A stretch of 64,000 nucleotides of DNA from an uncultured Pseudomonadales bacterium (GTDB lineage: Bacteria; Pseudomonadota; Gammaproteobacteria; Pseudomonadales; Pseudohongiellaceae). The number at the start of each line of letters is the position of its first letter. Position 1 is the stretch's first letter. Both the position numbers and the translations under genes were made by a program. The notes below the pieces were generated by a model. That model was given only the letters and a program-made list of their open reading frames with translations. It searched no databases and was not told the origin of the DNA. Of the stretch, positions 47,124 through 55,982 are shown one piece after another. The stretch lies in assembly GCA_949372635.1 (NCBI GenBank), contig CASIAB010000002.1, forward strand, positions 186,001-250,000, written 5' to 3'.

Positions 47124-47672
47124 ATGGGCTCACGCCTACTCTTGTTTCTAGCGATCTCGTCGGCAAGCAATTTATTGCTTGCCGATCAAACCGATGATCG
47201 TCTAGTCGATCTATTCGCCGTTCTTCAAGAAACGGAAAATGTTCGCACCATTCAGGTCACTGAGAGTCAGATATGGGAGATCTGGTTGCAGCACGCCAAC
47301 GCCGATGTAGCACAGCTTATGCTCGTGGGCACACAGAGAATGAACACACAACGCTACTCGGAAGCGATGGTTGCTTTCAATCGTCTTACTGAAAGCTTTC
47401 CTAATTATGCGGAGGGCTGGAACAAGCGCGCCACCTTACACTATGTGTTAGGAAATCTTGGCGCGTCGGTAACTGATATTGAGAAGACACTCGAACTTGA
47501 ACCAAGACATTTCGGCGCTCTATCCGGGCTTGGCATGGTATTCATTCAAAGAAAGGAATTAAGCAAAGCTAAGAGAGCATTTGAGGACCTGATCGAAGTG
47601 CATCCGAACAGTCCGAACGCGAAAAAAAATCTAGAACTAGTCGAAGAGCAGTTGCGTCTCAGCGTTATCTAA
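47124..47672 (+). CDS. Secreted TPR protein
   Basis: 182 aa with a signal peptide (about 1-20, LLLADQ). Tetratricopeptide repeats cover about residues 70-175: QRYSEAMVAFNRLTESFPNYAEGWNKRATLHYVLG, then NLGASVTDIEKTLELEPRHFGALSGLGMVFIQRK and ELSKAKRAFEDLIEVHPN. It probably docks partner proteins in the periplasm. It lies 89 bases after the GltB-like gene and ends at a bidirectional terminator. Confidence 0.85.
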   Translation: MGSRLLLFLAISSASNLLLADQTDDRLVDLFAVLQETENVRTIQVTESQIWEIWLQHANADVAQLMLVGTQRMNTQRYSEAMVAFNRLTESFPNYAEGWNKRATLHYVLGNLGASVTDIEKTLELEPRHFGALSGLGMVFIQRKELSKAKRAFEDLIEVHPNSPNAKKNLELVEEQLRLSVI

Positions 47673-47689
47673 ACAGCTCACCGAACATA

Positions 47690-47717
47690 AAAAAGGGTCG
47701 CTAAGCGACCCTTTTTT
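47690..47717. terminator. Bidirectional terminator after the TPR gene
   Basis: GGGTCGC (47695-47701) and GCGACCC (47705-47711) pair around TAA. A5 on the left and T6 on the right make U-tracts in both directions. It ends the TPR gene and the convergent 119-aa lipoprotein gene. Confidence 0.9.
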
Positions 47718-47730
47718 AAATCTATAAACC

Positions 47731-48090
47731 TTACTGACGTGTAGCAGTAACGTTCATAGCTCCGAAGTCACTACCGAATTCACCAGTTAGTGCATCGCCT
47801 TCAGCAGATCCAGTGAAATCCAAAACGATCTCCTGACCTTGCACTGAAATCTCAGCAGTAAAGGATGCGGTATTGTCTGCATAGACGATGCCAGAAAGAG
47901 GCGCGTTCAAAACGTCTGATGCCATTTCGCCGCTTCCATCTGCATTCATTGTTAAAACAACAGGAAGCGCACCCAATGGTGAGTTAATTTCTGCTTCCCA
48001 AACACCAGCTGCAGGAGGTGGGCCGCCGGCCGCACATCCAACTAATACTGATAGAGATAAGACTAGCAATCCGCTAAATAATTTTTTCAT
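47731..48090 (-). CDS. Small lipoprotein of unknown function
   Basis: 119 aa. The signal ends in LVGC (Cys19), followed by AAGGPPPAAGVW. The rest is a small all-beta domain with repeated short strands (WEAEINSPLGALPVVLTMNADGSGEMAS, then DFTGSAEGDALTGEFGSDFGAMNVTATRQ). The last part recalls META- or calycin-like small domains, but no family is certain. It stands alone between the terminator and a 269-base gap. Confidence 0.65.
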   Translation of the reverse strand: MKKLFSGLLVLSLSVLVGCAAGGPPPAAGVWEAEINSPLGALPVVLTMNADGSGEMASDVLNAPLSGIVYADNTASFTAEISVQGQEIVLDFTGSAEGDALTGEFGSDFGAMNVTATRQ

Positions 48091-48359
48091 GTTAAATCCA
48101 CCTTATTAAATAATGTCACTCTTGAATTTTGTTTTACAACGGAAGCCTGAGTTATCTTACAGCGCTGCTCGCTGAAGCCCTTGCCCCTCATCATCCCAAA
48201 AACTAGCTATTGAGAGGCCGCCCCGATTGCGAAACGGTGAGCCCATTGTCCGGTTAATACGCCCTTAGTCAACCGAAAAACCCCAGGGCATCTCTGATTA
48301 TTAGTTAAACGGGGTAAAACGAGCAATTTCAATTGTTTAAGGGAGTGCTTAGGCCTTGT

Positions 48360-49247
48360 CTAAGGCACTATCCAGGCAGATTGCCATCTGAGTTCGGTAC
48401 GGGAGAAGCCCATGGTAGCCCTGATTTCACGCTCGATTCCCGGCATATGGGCAGCCCCGTAGAATATGCTGACTCGTCTAAAATCTGGATTCTGTAATGC
48501 GTCGCCCAATATACGCAGGGCCGCCTTGTTCCGGTCGCCCAGTAGTGTGAGCTGCTGTTCCAGCTCCTCACCGACTATCACACCCCCGCTACGACCGAGC
48601 TCCTGGGCAAATAGAAACTTAAGCGCCGCGTTCTGATTCTCCGAGTTGATTGCACTCATAAGGGACAACATATTGAATGAAGACAAGCTATCGTCAGGCG
48701 AGGCATTTTGTTCTGCCATCTGCGCCATCGCCAGATTCAGAAACGTGGTAAAGAAATTCTCATTCTTGCTATCCATCAACTCATCGAACTGCGAAGGCGT
48801 CAGATCGGCATGAAGAAAATTCGGCTGCGTATAGTCGATCTCATCGAGTTGAAAGCCAATATTCAGAAACTCCGCCATTGCCTGTTGAATGAAGCCTATA
48901 AGGGAGGTGCTTGACTCTATGCCTCCTCTCACCGGCACCTGGTTTGGCTCAGCTACAAGTTCATAGAGAACTACGTCTTGCGTTCTGAAATAGTCATTTA
49001 GTTCTGCGTAGTATTCTTCCTCACCAAGATGCACAGCCGCTACAAGATTTAGTTGTACCCCTGCATCATTTTCGAAACTCACGATGGCCGTTTGTAGCTC
49101 GCCTTCCCACTCCATGTTTCCCGGGACAAATCGGACGTACTCAGATTCTTCTTGCGCATGTAACGGTTGCATCGCTACACAAAAAAGCAACACGAAAAGT
49201 CGAGCATAAAATCGCAGAAAGGAAATTGGTAATTTCGAAATATTCAT
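48360..49247 (-). CDS. TraB/GumN-family protein
   Basis: 295 aa from the ATG at 49247; a TTG frame begins at 49274 overlapping the upstream stop, but ATG gives a typical signal peptide (ending LHAQ). The TraB/GumN pattern is visible: LVAAVHLGEEEYYAELNDYFRTQDVVLYELVAEP with its conserved His and Glu, and FYGAAHMPGIEREIR near the C-terminus. These proteins are probably metalloproteases of the Tiki type; no substrate is known here. It follows the Fe-alcohol dehydrogenase gene. Confidence 0.82.
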   Translation of the reverse strand: MNISKLPISFLRFYARLFVLLFCVAMQPLHAQEESEYVRFVPGNMEWEGELQTAIVSFENDAGVQLNLVAAVHLGEEEYYAELNDYFRTQDVVLYELVAEPNQVPVRGGIESSTSLIGFIQQAMAEFLNIGFQLDEIDYTQPNFLHADLTPSQFDELMDSKNENFFTTFLNLAMAQMAEQNASPDDSLSSFNMLSLMSAINSENQNAALKFLFAQELGRSGGVIVGEELEQQLTLLGDRNKAALRILGDALQNPDFRRVSIFYGAAHMPGIEREIRATMGFSRTELRWQSAWIVP

Positions 49248-49263
49248 AGAAAATTTTCTATAA

Positions 49264-50469
49264 TCACCAGGCAAGTTCTAATATCTCCATCACATCGTTT
49301 GCGCCATTTATCTTACGAGGGTTGTTTCTTACCACCGGGTGTTTCGCCGCCCTGAGTGCAATACTTGGGAGCTGCTCCTTGCTCACATCGACATCACGCA
49401 ACGATGTCGGCAATCCCAAACTCGCCACTAGCGCCTTTACCGAGGCCGCCGCGTCCTGTCCTTCGTCGCCTAAAGCATCATTAATAGCCGCCTGCTCGCG
49501 TGCCTGTTGCTTGGAATTCCATGCTAGGACCGCCGGCAAAATGACACAAGACGTGTAGCCATGAGGCACCCCACAGAGACTGCCTAATATATAGCCAATG
49601 CCGTGACTTGCTCCGTGGGGTATGGTGCCCAGGCCAACGCATGCCAACCAGACTGCCTGTTGGCTCAGGCTTCTCGCAGATAGGTTTGTAGAATCGCGTT
49701 TACACTCGGGTAATGAGCTAGCGAACAGACGCATGGCATGAAGAAAATGGCCGTCGACGAACGCATGTGAGTCGGCAGAGCAAAAACCCTCGACGGCATG
49801 ATCAAGTGAACGAATCGCGGTAGAGAACCACAACCATTGGGGCGTGTGCAGACTTAGCTGCGGATCATAGATAATGGACTGTGGGCAAATATCGATGCCG
49901 CGATAGCCCTCCTTCGCGGATATCTGAGTGTTTAGTACGCCCGCATTGTTGCTGAATTCGGCGCCGGAAAGCGTTGTTGGAATAGCGATCTGGCGAATCT
50001 TCGGATCGCCCTTGAAGAGACTAAAATCTGCATACTTTGAACCGCGTGTGCCGTCTCCATATTGTGCGTATTCGATAAGCTGCGCCTCGGACTCAACACC
50101 TTGATCAATTGCGAATTGTACAACCTTACAGGCGTCTATGATTGAACCCCCGCCCAATGAAACGAGCAGGTCAGCATCCGTCTCACGCGCTACTTCTAAC
50201 GCGCGCATCACATCCGAGCGCGGAGTGTGCGCTGCGATGTCGTGAAATAGGCCCGCAAAATTACCTCCTAGCGCGGCCCGAATCTCATTGAAGTTATCGG
50301 TAGCCTCACTCAGGCTATTCGATGCCACTAGCAGCACGCGCTGCGCTCCTAGCCTTTCAACGAGTCTAGCAAGAGTTGCCGGGGCAGAAGCGCCAGCGAA
50401 TACATTTTTAAGTTTGCTGTAATTGAATTCTAGGCTAGTGCCAGCTGAGGTAGGAAAATTTTTTGCCAT
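49264..50469 (-). CDS. Iron-containing alcohol dehydrogenase
   Basis: 401 aa. It belongs to the Fe-ADH/maleylacetate reductase class: the NAD-binding GGGSIIDACK (about 106-115), IPTTLSGAEFSNNAG, the metal-binding DHAVEGFCSADSH (about 221-233), and HGASHGIGYILGSLCGVPHGYT with metal His residues. It probably reduces an aldehyde or ketone in the cytoplasm. The gene lies in front of the TraB gene and is divergent from iorAB; a link to the molybdenum hydroxylase is possible because both could act on aldehydes. Confidence 0.92.
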   Translation of the reverse strand: MAKNFPTSAGTSLEFNYSKLKNVFAGASAPATLARLVERLGAQRVLLVASNSLSEATDNFNEIRAALGGNFAGLFHDIAAHTPRSDVMRALEVARETDADLLVSLGGGSIIDACKVVQFAIDQGVESEAQLIEYAQYGDGTRGSKYADFSLFKGDPKIRQIAIPTTLSGAEFSNNAGVLNTQISAKEGYRGIDICPQSIIYDPQLSLHTPQWLWFSTAIRSLDHAVEGFCSADSHAFVDGHFLHAMRLFASSLPECKRDSTNLSARSLSQQAVWLACVGLGTIPHGASHGIGYILGSLCGVPHGYTSCVILPAVLAWNSKQQAREQAAINDALGDEGQDAAASVKALVASLGLPTSLRDVDVSKEQLPSIALRAAKHPVVRNNPRKINGANDVMEILELAW

Positions 50470-50593
50470 GGGCCGGGGTCTTTACTGCTGATTTTTGAGG
50501 CTCTGATTATAACCCAAATAGCCCTCAAGCTCTCCGAAACCTCCCGCAAATTAGTGCCCTAACCTCTGTTGGCAATGCATCAATTTTATTCAC

Positions 50594-50607
50594 ATGTCGT
50601 ATGACAT
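50594..50607. promoter_or_regulatory. Inverted repeat in the Fe-ADH/iorAB divergent promoter
   Basis: ATGTC (50594-50598) and GACAT (50603-50607) flank GTAT. It lies 87 bases before the iorA start and 125 from the alcohol dehydrogenase start. The arms are short but perfect, and it is centred in the divergent promoter, as for an operator. Confidence 0.4.
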
Positions 50608-50690
50608 ATGAACTGTTATCCTAGAAATGCCGTAATCAGTACAACTGACATACTTCACAAAAACAGTAGGAAATTCCTTGGGGATTGAAC

Positions 50691-51164
50691 ATGGCAACTT
50701 TCAAAGTTAACGGTATAGAACAGGATCTGGATATAGAGCCCCAGATGCCCCTACTTTGGGCTTTGCGAGACGAGCTGGGCATGACGGGAACAAAGTTTGG
50801 CTGCGGTATTGCCTCTTGTGGCGCCTGTACCGTGCATGTAAACGGCAGCGCGGTTAGAAGCTGTGTGACGCCGGTAAGTGCAATAGAGGGACAGGAAATA
50901 ACTACAATCGAAGGTCTAGCGATGGTTGCTGCGGGTGCGAATCCATCTGCGCCCGACCTGAGCGCTGTGCAGCAGGCATGGATTGACCACCAAGTACCAC
51001 AGTGCGGTTACTGTCAGTCTGGGATGATCATGGCCGTGTCTTCATTGCTCGCCACGAACCCAAACCCTAGCGATGTTGATATTGATAAAAGCATTACCAA
51101 CGTCTGTCGCTGCGGTTCTTATCCGCGAGTGCGCAAGGCAATTCATTCACTGGCTACAGCATAA
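50691..51164 (+). CDS. iorA: 2Fe-2S subunit of an IorAB-type molybdenum hydroxylase
   Basis: 157 aa from the ATG at 50691, preceded by GGGGAT. Four cysteines of a plant-type ferredoxin domain are in FGCGIASCGACTVHVNG and SCVTP. The second cluster is in the helical C-terminal part: QCGYCQSGMIM and VCRCGSYPR. This is the small subunit of isoquinoline 1-oxidoreductase-like enzymes, passing electrons from the molybdenum site to a c-type cytochrome or quinone. It lies 12 bases before iorB. Confidence 0.93.
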   Translation: MATFKVNGIEQDLDIEPQMPLLWALRDELGMTGTKFGCGIASCGACTVHVNGSAVRSCVTPVSAIEGQEITTIEGLAMVAAGANPSAPDLSAVQQAWIDHQVPQCGYCQSGMIMAVSSLLATNPNPSDVDIDKSITNVCRCGSYPRVRKAIHSLATA

Positions 51165-51176
51165 AGAAGACTGAAT

Positions 51177-53393
51177 ATGAAAATTAGCAGAAGACGTTTC
51201 CTGCTTAGTTCTGCCCTAGTTGGCGGCGGTATACTCATCGGCTACTCAGCACTGAAGCCAAGCAAACATCGCAGAGCGAATGCGGAATTAGTGACTGGGG
51301 AAGAACGCTACGTTACTTCCTTCATTAAGATTGAGCCCAACAACAAAATCACAATCTATGTTCCTCACTCAGAAATGGGTCAGGGCGTACATACCTCACT
51401 GCCAATGATGGCAGCGGACGAACTGGATGCAGCCTGGGAAGACATCAGCGTCGAACAAGCGCCAGCTATCGACATGTTTGCCAACGGAGATCTAGTAACA
51501 GGCTTCGCAGGAGAATTTGGCTTACCAGGCTTCTTAACTGGCATCGTCAATGCCAGCGCGGTGACCATTGCAGAGTTGGTTAACCTGCAAACTACCGGTG
51601 GCAGTTCTTCTGTGCGCTTTACCGGAGAATCCTCTATGCGCACGGCCGGCGCAGCAGCGCGACAGATGCTCGTGCAATGTGCGGCGAGTCGTTGGGGGGC
51701 AGCTGCGGATGAATGCAGCACTCAGCTGACCTATGTCCAGCACAACTCCAGCGGCCGTTCGCTTAGCTACGGTGAGCTCGCAGCTGATGCCGCCTTGCTA
51801 GAGCCCCCCGAGAATGTGACGCTGAAAGACCCTTCGCAATTTACTATTATGGGCAAGGCGATATCGCGCGTAGATATCCCAGCTAAAGTGGACGGCTCTG
51901 CCGAATACGGTATAGATGCGCAAAGCGAAGATATGCTTTACGCAGCTATCCGTCTCGCGCCGGTATTCGGAACGAAGCTAATCTCTGTTGATGCTGGCGA
52001 CGCACTAAGTCGACGCGGTGTGAAGCGCATCATCGAATTAGAGGACTCTGTCGCTGTTGTGGCTGATAGCTACTGGCGCGCAAAGGAAGCTCTTAAGCTA
52101 GTTAAGTCCGAGTTTGAATTTTCTGATGCGGATACAACATCCAGCGCTGACTTGTTTGCCGGTTTCAAGCAAAGCCTCAGCGAAGATGACAACAGCGAGG
52201 CCATGGAAGTTGGCGATACAGAAGCGGCAATGGAGTCCGCCTCCGACGTTATCGAAGGTAATTACACCGTGCCCTATCTAGCGCACGCGGCGATGGAGCC
52301 GATGAACTGTACAGTGCATATTCATGACGACATCGCAGAAGTCTGGACCAGCACGCAGGATGCGCTAGGCATAAAGAGCCGGGTCGCGAAAATTGCTGGC
52401 TTATCGGAAGACGACGCGATTTTTCACCACAGCTATCTCGGCGGTGGCTTCGGTAGAAGACTGCCTTTCAACTGGAATGTGATAGACCATGCGACACTAA
52501 TCGCTATGGAATTCAATGTTCCAGTGAAGACTGTTATGAGCCGTGAAGACGATATGCAGCAAGATTACTACCGCCCCGCTGTCGCAAGTAACTTTAAAGC
52601 GGCATTCGATGCGAATGGCATGGTGCAAGCCTGGCACAATAGATTCACCGGCCCGGTCCAAACACCCGGTGCCTCGCATATCCCTTACGCAATTTCTAAT
52701 CAGTCTATTCGCTATGTTGACGTCGATACGCACGTGCCTATCGCTGCTTGGCGTAGTGTCGATCATTCACAGCAGACATTTTTTACCGAGTCTTTTGTCG
52801 ACGAGATAGCCCATCGCGCTGGTAAGAACCCTTATCAGTTCCGTATGGAAATGCTTGCAAACCACCCTCGTCATCGGAAGGTGCTTGAAGTCGCAGCCGA
52901 GGCGGCAGGCTACGGCCAGAACTTGCCCGAGGGACATGCTCTGGGCATTGCTATACAGGAAAGCTTCGGGAGCATCGTAGCCGAAGTGGCTGAAGTGTCC
53001 TTGGATGAAAATAACCGACCGGTAGTGCACAAAGTTACCTGCGCGATAGATTGCGGCTGGGCAGTAAATCCAGATACCGTCGAGGCGCAGGTTGAGAGCG
53101 GGATCATCTACGGCCTAACCGCCGCATTGTATGGTGAGATCACTATCGAAAATGGTCGCGTCGCGCAGAACAACTTCCCTGACTACGAGATGGTGCGCAT
53201 GGCTGATGCGCCACAGATCGATGTACATATTGTCGAGTCTGGCGAAGAACTGGGCGGACTAGGCGAACCTTCAACGCCACCACTGGCCGCAGCAGTAAGC
53301 AACGGTCTGTATATCCTGACGGGCCGGAGAGTCAGATCACTGCCACTGAAGAATCACGAATTCTCGCATTCGACACCTATCGCACAGGTTTAG
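51177..53393 (+). CDS. iorB: Molybdopterin subunit of an IorAB-type hydroxylase
   Basis: 738 aa. A Tat signal, SRRRFLLSSALVGGG (4-18), sends the folded enzyme to the periplasm. The xanthine-oxidase-type domain includes SEMGQGVHTSLPMMAADEL near 64-82, GGGFGRRLPF and, near the C-terminus, LGGLGEPSTPPLAAA, where the Glu of GEP is the catalytic base. Substrates of this type are N-heterocycles or aldehydes. With no FAD subunit nearby, electrons probably go to a cytochrome. A chaperone of the XdhC type is not in this window. Confidence 0.92.
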   Translation: MKISRRRFLLSSALVGGGILIGYSALKPSKHRRANAELVTGEERYVTSFIKIEPNNKITIYVPHSEMGQGVHTSLPMMAADELDAAWEDISVEQAPAIDMFANGDLVTGFAGEFGLPGFLTGIVNASAVTIAELVNLQTTGGSSSVRFTGESSMRTAGAAARQMLVQCAASRWGAAADECSTQLTYVQHNSSGRSLSYGELAADAALLEPPENVTLKDPSQFTIMGKAISRVDIPAKVDGSAEYGIDAQSEDMLYAAIRLAPVFGTKLISVDAGDALSRRGVKRIIELEDSVAVVADSYWRAKEALKLVKSEFEFSDADTTSSADLFAGFKQSLSEDDNSEAMEVGDTEAAMESASDVIEGNYTVPYLAHAAMEPMNCTVHIHDDIAEVWTSTQDALGIKSRVAKIAGLSEDDAIFHHSYLGGGFGRRLPFNWNVIDHATLIAMEFNVPVKTVMSREDDMQQDYYRPAVASNFKAAFDANGMVQAWHNRFTGPVQTPGASHIPYAISNQSIRYVDVDTHVPIAAWRSVDHSQQTFFTESFVDEIAHRAGKNPYQFRMEMLANHPRHRKVLEVAAEAAGYGQNLPEGHALGIAIQESFGSIVAEVAEVSLDENNRPVVHKVTCAIDCGWAVNPDTVEAQVESGIIYGLTAALYGEITIENGRVAQNNFPDYEMVRMADAPQIDVHIVESGEELGGLGEPSTPPLAAAVSNGLYILTGRRVRSLPLKNHEFSHSTPIAQV

Positions 53394-53482
53394 ATTCATC
53401 TTGGAAAGCGGGCGCAGCAATGCGCCCGCTTTCCCCGCTTCGAATTCAGTAAAATTGGATAGGGCTTAGAGCAAGAACTCTT

Positions 53483-54961
53483 ATGTCTAAAGTATTCTCA
53501 CAGCAACTACTCGTTTCCATTTTTTTCTCGTTTGTCTTAACGGCATGTCAGGGAACAAACAACCGCGCGAGCACTGCGCAGATTACTTCTTCCACAGAAC
53601 AACTCGTCACAAACTGCTCTGCAGACATACTGATCTTTCGAAACTTAGTCGACCAAGACAATGCAAAAAACGCTAGTACGTCAGCGTTGCCCTTTTATCC
53701 GCTCCTACACAGCAATAGATTCTTACACGGCTTGTCTCACTCCGCTAATTCGAGTATCGAGATTAGACAATGGACGATGCTGTTGGCTGAACTGGCAGTC
53801 AAGACACGTGCAGCGGAGAACAAAAACCTCAACGTCCCATTGAACCAATCTTCCTTAGAAGAGTTGGCTGAATGCTCACGAAGCTTTGCAAGCGGATCGC
53901 AATACGAACAAGATCGCATCGCGATTCTCTCTGCTATACAGCAGTCTGACCTTTCCGCTCACTATCTGAATAGTCGGCAGACTCTTGGCGCGCTCGCTCT
54001 GCTGCGCCCGTTTCTCAAACAGCGCATTCTCGCCTTGCATGTCAATGAACGAAAATGGTTTACAGAAGATGAGTCTTTCATGCGCAGTAATACCTATAAG
54101 ATAGACGCTTCTCTTAAAAACTCTACAACGAGTAGCGTTGCCGATTGGATGAGAGCGGCCTATGCCAGCAACAAACTAGCCTTGCCGCTTTTAAGGGAGC
54201 CACAACTGAATTCCCTATTTGCAGAACATGCGCCCAACCTTCAAATCGAATTTGTGGATGACAACGACATGATCGGCACGCCACAGTGGGAGAGCGATAA
54301 TATCAGAATTAACAGCGACAACCCTACTGCCTATACGCTGCCATCGATGACGCTATTTGAAGGTAGGAAACTTCTACAACTCAACTATGTATTCTGGTTT
54401 TCTGGGCGAAAGCCAAACGCACTGATTGATCTCTATTCCGGAAGAGTAGACAGCGTCATCTGGCGCGTGACTCTGGACGAGGATGGTCAGGTTCTGCTCT
54501 ATGACAGCATTCATAGTTGTGGCTGTTACCACAAATATTTTATCGCGTCAGACAGTATCAATGTCAAGAGTCAGCCTACTTCGCGGGAGCCTGCCAACAT
54601 ATTCAAGCTAGATGCCGCCGCTACTCACGAGGGCCTAACCCTTGCGATAACTGCGAATAAACATTACATCGTTGGAGTAGATTCTAGATCGCCGAATTCC
54701 CCAGAAGAATCGATTCTCTACGATATAGAGTCCTATGACTTACTGAACAACTTAGAGAATGATGGCGGGAGTAGAAGTCTGTTCGACGATAATGGACTTA
54801 TTGCTGGCAGCGAGCGACTCGAACGATTCACACTCTGGCCGACTGGCATTCTTTCCGTTGGCTCGATGCGCCAGTGGGGCACCCATGCTACAGGTTTCAT
54901 CGAAGAGCAGCATTTCGACGATGCCGACTTGCTGGGCAAGTATTTCGAAACAGCTCCCTAG
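53483..54961 (+). CDS. Lipoprotein of unknown function
   Basis: 492 aa, ATG start. The signal ends VLTACQG with Cys22 as lipidation site. The first half is helical; the second half is beta-rich with FWFSGRKPNALIDLYSGRVDSVIWRV and SIHSCGCYHKYFIA, a Cys-x-Cys-Tyr-His group that may bind a metal. I do not recognise the family. It is 90 bases after iorB on the same strand and followed 67 bases on by an NnrU gene, so it may belong to the same transcript. Confidence 0.7.
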   Translation: MSKVFSQQLLVSIFFSFVLTACQGTNNRASTAQITSSTEQLVTNCSADILIFRNLVDQDNAKNASTSALPFYPLLHSNRFLHGLSHSANSSIEIRQWTMLLAELAVKTRAAENKNLNVPLNQSSLEELAECSRSFASGSQYEQDRIAILSAIQQSDLSAHYLNSRQTLGALALLRPFLKQRILALHVNERKWFTEDESFMRSNTYKIDASLKNSTTSSVADWMRAAYASNKLALPLLREPQLNSLFAEHAPNLQIEFVDDNDMIGTPQWESDNIRINSDNPTAYTLPSMTLFEGRKLLQLNYVFWFSGRKPNALIDLYSGRVDSVIWRVTLDEDGQVLLYDSIHSCGCYHKYFIASDSINVKSQPTSREPANIFKLDAAATHEGLTLAITANKHYIVGVDSRSPNSPEESILYDIESYDLLNNLENDGGSRSLFDDNGLIAGSERLERFTLWPTGILSVGSMRQWGTHATGFIEEQHFDDADLLGKYFETAP

Positions 54962-55027
54962 AAACCGCGCGGTAAATTTCTAGCAATGGCAGCCGTGCTA
55001 CACTTCCCTATCTAGCTGAGGTAAAGC

Positions 55028-55582
55028 ATGACCGTATTAGTTCTCGGATTAACGTTATTCTTTGCTCCCCACGTCTTGCGGGAATTTGGCCTGCGGCAAC
55101 CATTGAAGGACGCTCTGCCCTCCGAGAGTGCCTACATGGGCATGTATAGCCTAGTTTCCCTGGTAGGTCTTGGGCTAATGATTTGGGGTAAGTCACTCGC
55201 GCCTTTTCAAATGATCTGGCAGCCATTCTACGAATGGCGCTCACTAAGCCTAATGCTAATGATTCCTGCCTTGATCTGCATCATAGCTGGTAACATGCCC
55301 CTATCTTACCTGCGCATAATACTGCGCAATCCTATGTTGCTCGGCATTCTGCTCTGGAGCCTTTCCCATCTTTGGTCTAACGGCGATCTGGCGTCGATGC
55401 TCTTGTTTGGCAGCTTCGCGTTCTGGTCTAGCGTAAAAATGTGCACTATGCGCACAGTGGTCGAATCGAAATCGCCCGAGTTTATCTGGGACATTATTTC
55501 TCTCCTGGTCGGACTTAGTTTGTATGCCCTGATAGGCCTGTATCACGGCGAACTTTTTGGAGTTGGAGTTAGCCTTGCTTAA
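55028..55582 (+). CDS. NnrU-family membrane protein
   Basis: 184 aa, with about five or six membrane helices. NnrU signatures include LFFAPHVLREFG at the N-terminus, SLVSLVGLGLMIWGKSLAPF, and RNPMLLGILLWSLSHLWSNGD with the conserved His-Leu. NnrU proteins are linked to nitrite/nitric-oxide reduction and heme or carotenoid steps (as 15-cis-zeta-carotene isomerase relatives), but the role in non-denitrifiers is unknown. Its stop overlaps the start of the next gene. Confidence 0.9.
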   Translation: MTVLVLGLTLFFAPHVLREFGLRQPLKDALPSESAYMGMYSLVSLVGLGLMIWGKSLAPFQMIWQPFYEWRSLSLMLMIPALICIIAGNMPLSYLRIILRNPMLLGILLWSLSHLWSNGDLASMLLFGSFAFWSSVKMCTMRTVVESKSPEFIWDIISLLVGLSLYALIGLYHGELFGVGVSLA

Positions 55583-55979
55583 ACACACTTTTCTCAGAGT
55601 GATCGCGCCAGTCTTTTTCCCCTTTTTACTAGTGAGCGCGAGCGCTAACGCCCAAGAAGACCTGTCGGCGCACTGGGGTGGCACTTGGGTTGTCGAAGGC
55701 ACGCTATTCAGCATCGCTGTCACAATCAAGGATGAAGAATTTAAGGTGCGGCAGATAGAATCACTCGGCTTCGAATGGTCCAGCAAGAATGGAAGCATCG
55801 ACGGAAATGTAGTAACTGTAGAGATCGAATACGCGGGTGTGACAGGGACTATTCAGGCCGAACTTGTAGACCCGAATACCGCAGTCGCCTTTGCGGCGAC
55901 CTGCCTACCTGACTTCATGGTGGTATGTATGCTTTCTAAAGACCGCCAGGCGGTCTTTAGAAAAGTCGCAGAGAAATAG
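55575..55979 (+). CDS. Small secreted protein of unknown function
   Basis: 134 aa from a TTG at 55575 that overlaps the NnrU stop and has GGAG upstream; a second TTG at 55557 is possible. A signal peptide ends SANAQ. The mature part is a small beta-rich domain (LSAHWGGTWVVEGTLFSIAVTIKDEEFKVRQIESLGF), with two cysteines late. Its final codons contain a perfect 31-base palindrome that may also end the convergent clpP transcript. No family is recognised. Confidence 0.6.
   Translation: MLKHTFLRVIAPVFFPFLLVSASANAQEDLSAHWGGTWVVEGTLFSIAVTIKDEEFKVRQIESLGFEWSSKNGSIDGNVVTVEIEYAGVTGTIQAELVDPNTAVAFAATCLPDFMVVCMLSKDRQAVFRKVAEK
55933..55963. terminator. Perfect 31-base palindrome inside the 3' end of a gene
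   Basis: Arms of 15 bases (55933-55947 and 55949-55963) flank a single A. It lies within the last codons of the small secreted protein and about 20 bases past the convergent clpP-like stop. It would form a very strong hairpin in either transcript. U-tracts are short (TTT on each end), so termination is plausible but unproven. Confidence 0.6.
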
Positions 55980-55982
55980 GCT

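Noticed and set aside
51380..51743. Minus-strand frames within iorB
   Set aside because: Antisense to a conserved enzyme; produced by GC-rich third positions.
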